Origin: Methylococcaceae bacterium
GTDB taxonomy: Bacteria > Pseudomonadota > Gammaproteobacteria > Methylococcales > UBA1147
Direction of reading: 5' to 3'
Assembly (NCBI GenBank): GCA_022616595.1
Contig: JAKEEL010000178.1
Coordinates: forward strand, 1-26,786
Length of the DNA: 26,786 nucleotides
Below the pieces are notes generated by a model. That model searched no databases. It was not told where the DNA came from and worked only from the letters and a program-made list of their open reading frames with translations. Position numbers and translations under genes: made by a program. This document shows positions 24,083-26,786 of this stretch, in pieces; within the stretch, counting starts at the first letter, position 1; each line of letters begins with the position of its first letter.

Positions 24083-24327
24083 GGTTTTTGCGATCGGTGC
24101 CCGAAGTCAGGGTGGAACACGCACAGGAGAAAGCCCCGCTGGTCCCGATCGAACGGCCGAAGTAGGCCCTCTCGATGGTGATTGAGTACAATGAGCTATT
24201 CGTCACCGGGTTTGGTTCCGTCCGGAAAATGGTCGGCCGGCCGCCGTAATCTATACTACCGGAATGGGTTTTTCTGTGGCTCCTTCGATTTCGAGCAATC
24301 CCGAAAAAGCAACCCGCTGCTGCAACG

Positions 24328-26619
24328 ATGAATTTGATCGACCATAAAAATGCCTTGCCTCCGGGGTATGAATTGGAGGCCTACACGATCGAGTCTCTGT
24401 TGGGACACGGCGGATTCGGCATCACTTACCTGGCCCGCGACAGGCTACTCGAGAAACCGGTTGCGATTAAAGAATATCTGCCGCAGGAATTCGCGGTGCG
24501 GGAAGGCTCTTCCACGGTGGCCGTCAAATCGAATCGCGAGCAGGACAAAAAGCTGTACCGATGGGGCCTGAAGCGGTTTGTGGCGGAAGCGAGAAACCTC
24601 GCGCGGTTCAACCACCCGAATATCGTGCGCGTGCTGCGTTTTATCGAAGCGAATAATTCGGCGTATCTGGTCATGGACTACGAGCCGGGACAGAGCCTTC
24701 AGGACTATCTCGAGCGTCGCGGATTCGGCCTCGAAGAACCCGACCTCAAGGCAATCTTTTTGCCGGTTCTGGACGGTTTGCGCACGGTGCATGAGAATGG
24801 CCTGCTGCACCGGGATATCAAACCGCACAACATATACTTGCGCGCCGATTCGAGTCCGATGTTGATCGACTTCGGTTCAGCCCGGGTCGCGCTCGGCGAA
24901 AGGAGCCGTTCGCTGGTTGTGGTGTTCACGCCGGGTTTTGCGCCCTATGAGCAATATTCTAGCAGGGGTAATCAAGGGCCTTGGACCGACGTGTACGGCA
25001 TCGGCGCGAGTCTGTATTACTGCATGAGCGGACAGGTCGTTCCCGACGCGAACGATCGCAGTTTCGCATTATTGAATCACGAGCCCGATCCTTATCGGCC
25101 GATTCGCTCGGTGGTTAGGGGCCGGTATTCGGATGCCTTGTTGGACGCAATCGATGCCGCGCTGAAGTTTCAAGTCAAAAGCCGCTTACAGACGGTGCGG
25201 GCATTGGAGAGCCGGTGGACGGAACGAGAGTTCCCGGAGCAAGATGGTCAGCAAGCCGCGGTGACCAGGCTGGCCGAACCGGATACCGGTCGGAAAGAGC
25301 GAATCGCGATGACCGAACCTGCGGAGTCGGATGCTCGACCGATGCCTTCGATGGCTACGGACCGGTACTCCAGTCGCCTCATGGAAACGATTGCCGCGGC
25401 GCTGGAATTTCATTTCAAGAAATTTGCGGGCACCGCGCAGGCTTCAGGAAAACCTTCGGCGAAAAAAAATAATACTGCGGGTGTGGGTGGCAGGGAAAGC
25501 CCGCTGACCAGGCTCGCTTTAGCGGGCTATGCAATAAAAAACCAATACACCACGATCGTATCGACAATATTGGGCGTTTTGCCCGAGGTTCGGTTTCGAC
25601 GGATCAGGTCGATCGCCGGGGTGCTGATTTCGTGTGCCTTGCTGCTCGGATACGCGCTGTATCGGATTGACCAAGCGGATCGGGAAAAAACGCAAATCGC
25701 GTTGCGATGTGAAGCACTGACCGGACCGAAATACCAACATGACATCGCCGGGTCCGGCGTAACCATCGACAAAATCGATGCGGATCGAGCGGTACCGGCC
25801 TGTGAAAAAGCCCTGGAACTCGAGCCGGACAGCGCCAAGTATCAAACGCTGCTGGGCCAAGCATTCGAGGCGCAAAAGGACAATGAAAGTGCGCTTGAAC
25901 TTTACAGAAAGGCCGCGGAAAAGCGCTATGCATTGGCGCAGAATAACCTGGGCCGGATGTCCGAACAGGGTGACGGGGTGATCAAAGACCCGGAACAAGC
26001 GATGAACTGGTACCGCAAGGCGGCCGAACAGGGACTTGCCTGGGGGCAGTATAATTTGGGCAGAATCTACGAAACGGGTCCAGGGGTATCGAAAGACTTC
26101 GGAAAAGCCGTTGCTTGGTACCACACAGCCGCCGCGCAGGGACATGCCTCCGCACAAGTTAATCTGGGCCGGATGTATGAAAAAGGTAACGGTGTGCCGA
26201 AAAGCTTTGAAAGCGCGCTCGCTTGGTACCGCAAAGCCGCCGGGCAGCACGATGCCTGGGCCCAATATAACTTGGGCCGGCTGTATGAAAAGGGCAGGGG
26301 AGTGCCGAAAGACTATGAACAAGCGTTTGGCTGGTACCGCAAGGCCGCGGAACAGGGGCACGAATGGGCGCAATTTAATGTCGCTTGGATGTATGAAAAG
26401 GGGAAAGGAGTCGACAAAGATTCTGAAAAAGCGGCCGTGTGGTACCGTAAATCCGCGCAGCAGGGAAACGCCTGGGCGCAAAACAACTTGGGTTCGATGT
26501 ATACCAGAGGCAAAGGGGTTGCGAAAGACCTCGAAAAAGCGAGACACTGGTACCGGCAGGCGGCTGATCAGGGATTGTGGGTAGCCAGGGACAATTTGAA
26601 GGGCTTGGGTGGACGCTGA
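24328..26619 (+). CDS. Membrane Ser/Thr protein kinase with Sel1 repeats
   Basis: A 763-residue bacterial Hanks-type kinase. The kinase domain (about 19-295) has the ATP loop GHGGFG at 26-31, Lys48 in AIKEY, Glu87, catalytic HRDIKPHN at 161-168, DFGSA at 181-185 and APYEQY at 205-210, so it should be active. A linker follows, then one membrane helix at about 430-446 (GVLISCALLLGYALY), which puts the C-terminus in the periplasm. Residues 487-530 look TPR-like, and residues 535-750 are six Sel1 repeats of 36 residues each that could bind a ligand or protein partner. In the linker, RYSSRLMETIAAALEF (346-361) echoes RYSDALLDAIDAALKF (266-281) of the kinase end. The gene is divergent from the exporter operon and is followed by a probable PP2C phosphatase. 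Confidence 0.95.
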   Translation: MNLIDHKNALPPGYELEAYTIESLLGHGGFGITYLARDRLLEKPVAIKEYLPQEFAVREGSSTVAVKSNREQDKKLYRWGLKRFVAEARNLARFNHPNIVRVLRFIEANNSAYLVMDYEPGQSLQDYLERRGFGLEEPDLKAIFLPVLDGLRTVHENGLLHRDIKPHNIYLRADSSPMLIDFGSARVALGERSRSLVVVFTPGFAPYEQYSSRGNQGPWTDVYGIGASLYYCMSGQVVPDANDRSFALLNHEPDPYRPIRSVVRGRYSDALLDAIDAALKFQVKSRLQTVRALESRWTEREFPEQDGQQAAVTRLAEPDTGRKERIAMTEPAESDARPMPSMATDRYSSRLMETIAAALEFHFKKFAGTAQASGKPSAKKNNTAGVGGRESPLTRLALAGYAIKNQYTTIVSTILGVLPEVRFRRIRSIAGVLISCALLLGYALYRIDQADREKTQIALRCEALTGPKYQHDIAGSGVTIDKIDADRAVPACEKALELEPDSAKYQTLLGQAFEAQKDNESALELYRKAAEKRYALAQNNLGRMSEQGDGVIKDPEQAMNWYRKAAEQGLAWGQYNLGRIYETGPGVSKDFGKAVAWYHTAAAQGHASAQVNLGRMYEKGNGVPKSFESALAWYRKAAGQHDAWAQYNLGRLYEKGRGVPKDYEQAFGWYRKAAEQGHEWAQFNVAWMYEKGKGVDKDSEKAAVWYRKSAQQGNAWAQNNLGSMYTRGKGVAKDLEKARHWYRQAADQGLWVARDNLKGLGGR
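25930..26577 (+). repeat. Six tandem 108-bp units encoding Sel1 repeats
   Basis: The DNA repeats with an exact 108-bp period. Each unit contains TGGTACC, starting at 26008, 26116, 26224, 26332, 26440 and 26548, which encodes the conserved Trp-Tyr (and following Arg or His) of the Sel1 helix. The units differ elsewhere, so the array is diverged but in register. This fits growth by tandem duplication and may allow length change by recombination. Confidence 0.85.
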
Positions 26620-26681
26620 AATTCAGTGGTTTGGGCACATGATTCCTTGTAAATGCCCCGTGCAATCAGGATACCGGCTCG

Positions 26682-26786
26682 ATGTTCCGTTTTAACCAGG
26701 CCATCATCACGAGTCCCGGCGGATGCGCGGAAAATCAGGATTGCGCCGAGTGTATCACTCTTTCCGATCAAGGGCTGGTTTGCGCG
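26682..26786 (+). CDS. Probable PP2C-family protein phosphatase, 5' part
   Basis: An ATG at 26682 opens a frame of 35 codons that runs off the right edge without a stop. It reads MFRFNQAIITSPGG, then CAENQDCAE, then a segment ending LSDQGLVCA. PP2C phosphatases begin in this way, with an N-x-D metal-site motif (here ENQD) followed by a strand leading to VADGMGG, which would lie just past the window end. Such phosphatases commonly sit beside Ser/Thr kinases and reverse their phosphorylation. The start is 62 bp after the kinase stop. The assignment rests on a short segment. Confidence 0.6.
   Translation, partial: MFRFNQAIITSPGGCAENQDCAECITLSDQGLVCA

Noticed and set aside
1..26786. CRISPR arrays, tRNA or rRNA genes, insertion sequences, prophage genes.
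   Set aside because: None was seen. The only regular tandem repeats are the in-frame Sel1 units, and no transposase, integrase or phage protein is encoded.

Overview
The window reads as chromosomal DNA of a gammaproteobacterium. The strongest evidence is the central plus-strand block cutA, dsbD, tlpA-like, aroQ, accB, accC, prmA, a DUF3426 zinc-ribbon gene, fis, purH, purD. This order is familiar from pseudomonads and related gammaproteobacteria. Coding DNA is moderately GC-rich, genes are tightly packed with many 4-8 bp overlaps, and GTG or TTG starts occur. I cannot name a genus from the sequence.

Layout. Positions 1-552 hold no gene I can support. Positions 553-1916 (minus) carry an MpaB-family oxygenase and a small exported DUF2845 protein broken by a one-base frameshift. 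Positions 2119-7038 (minus) form a four-gene operon with overlapping or nearly touching genes. In transcription order these are a TVP38 membrane domain fused to a MerA/Lpd-type flavin disulfide reductase, a DUF547 lipoprotein-like protein, a MauE/DoxX-type membrane protein with a Cys pair, and a radical SAM enzyme. I do not recognise this set as a described pathway, and it is my main candidate for a new system.

Positions 7052-18881 (plus) are the housekeeping block: copper tolerance and disulfide reduction (cutA, dsbD, tlpA-like), shikimate pathway (aroQ), the biotin part of acetyl-CoA carboxylase (accB, accC), ribosomal protein L11 methylation (prmA), nucleoid protein Fis, and the end of purine synthesis (purH, purD). 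Where many relatives have dusB just before fis, this genome instead has a TIGR04283-type glycosyltransferase and a sterol-desaturase-family di-iron enzyme. A possible 11-codon leader ORF overlaps the fis start.

Positions 18996-19661 hold a VapBC toxin-antitoxin pair with a good promoter and an overlapping inverted repeat. Positions 19782-24082 (minus) encode a MacAB-like ABC export system made of one membrane fusion protein, one ATPase and two paralogous permeases. Positions 24328-26619 (plus) encode a membrane-anchored Ser/Thr kinase with six 36-residue Sel1 repeats outside the membrane. The right edge carries the first 35 codons of what looks like a PP2C phosphatase, so a kinase-phosphatase signalling pair begins here.
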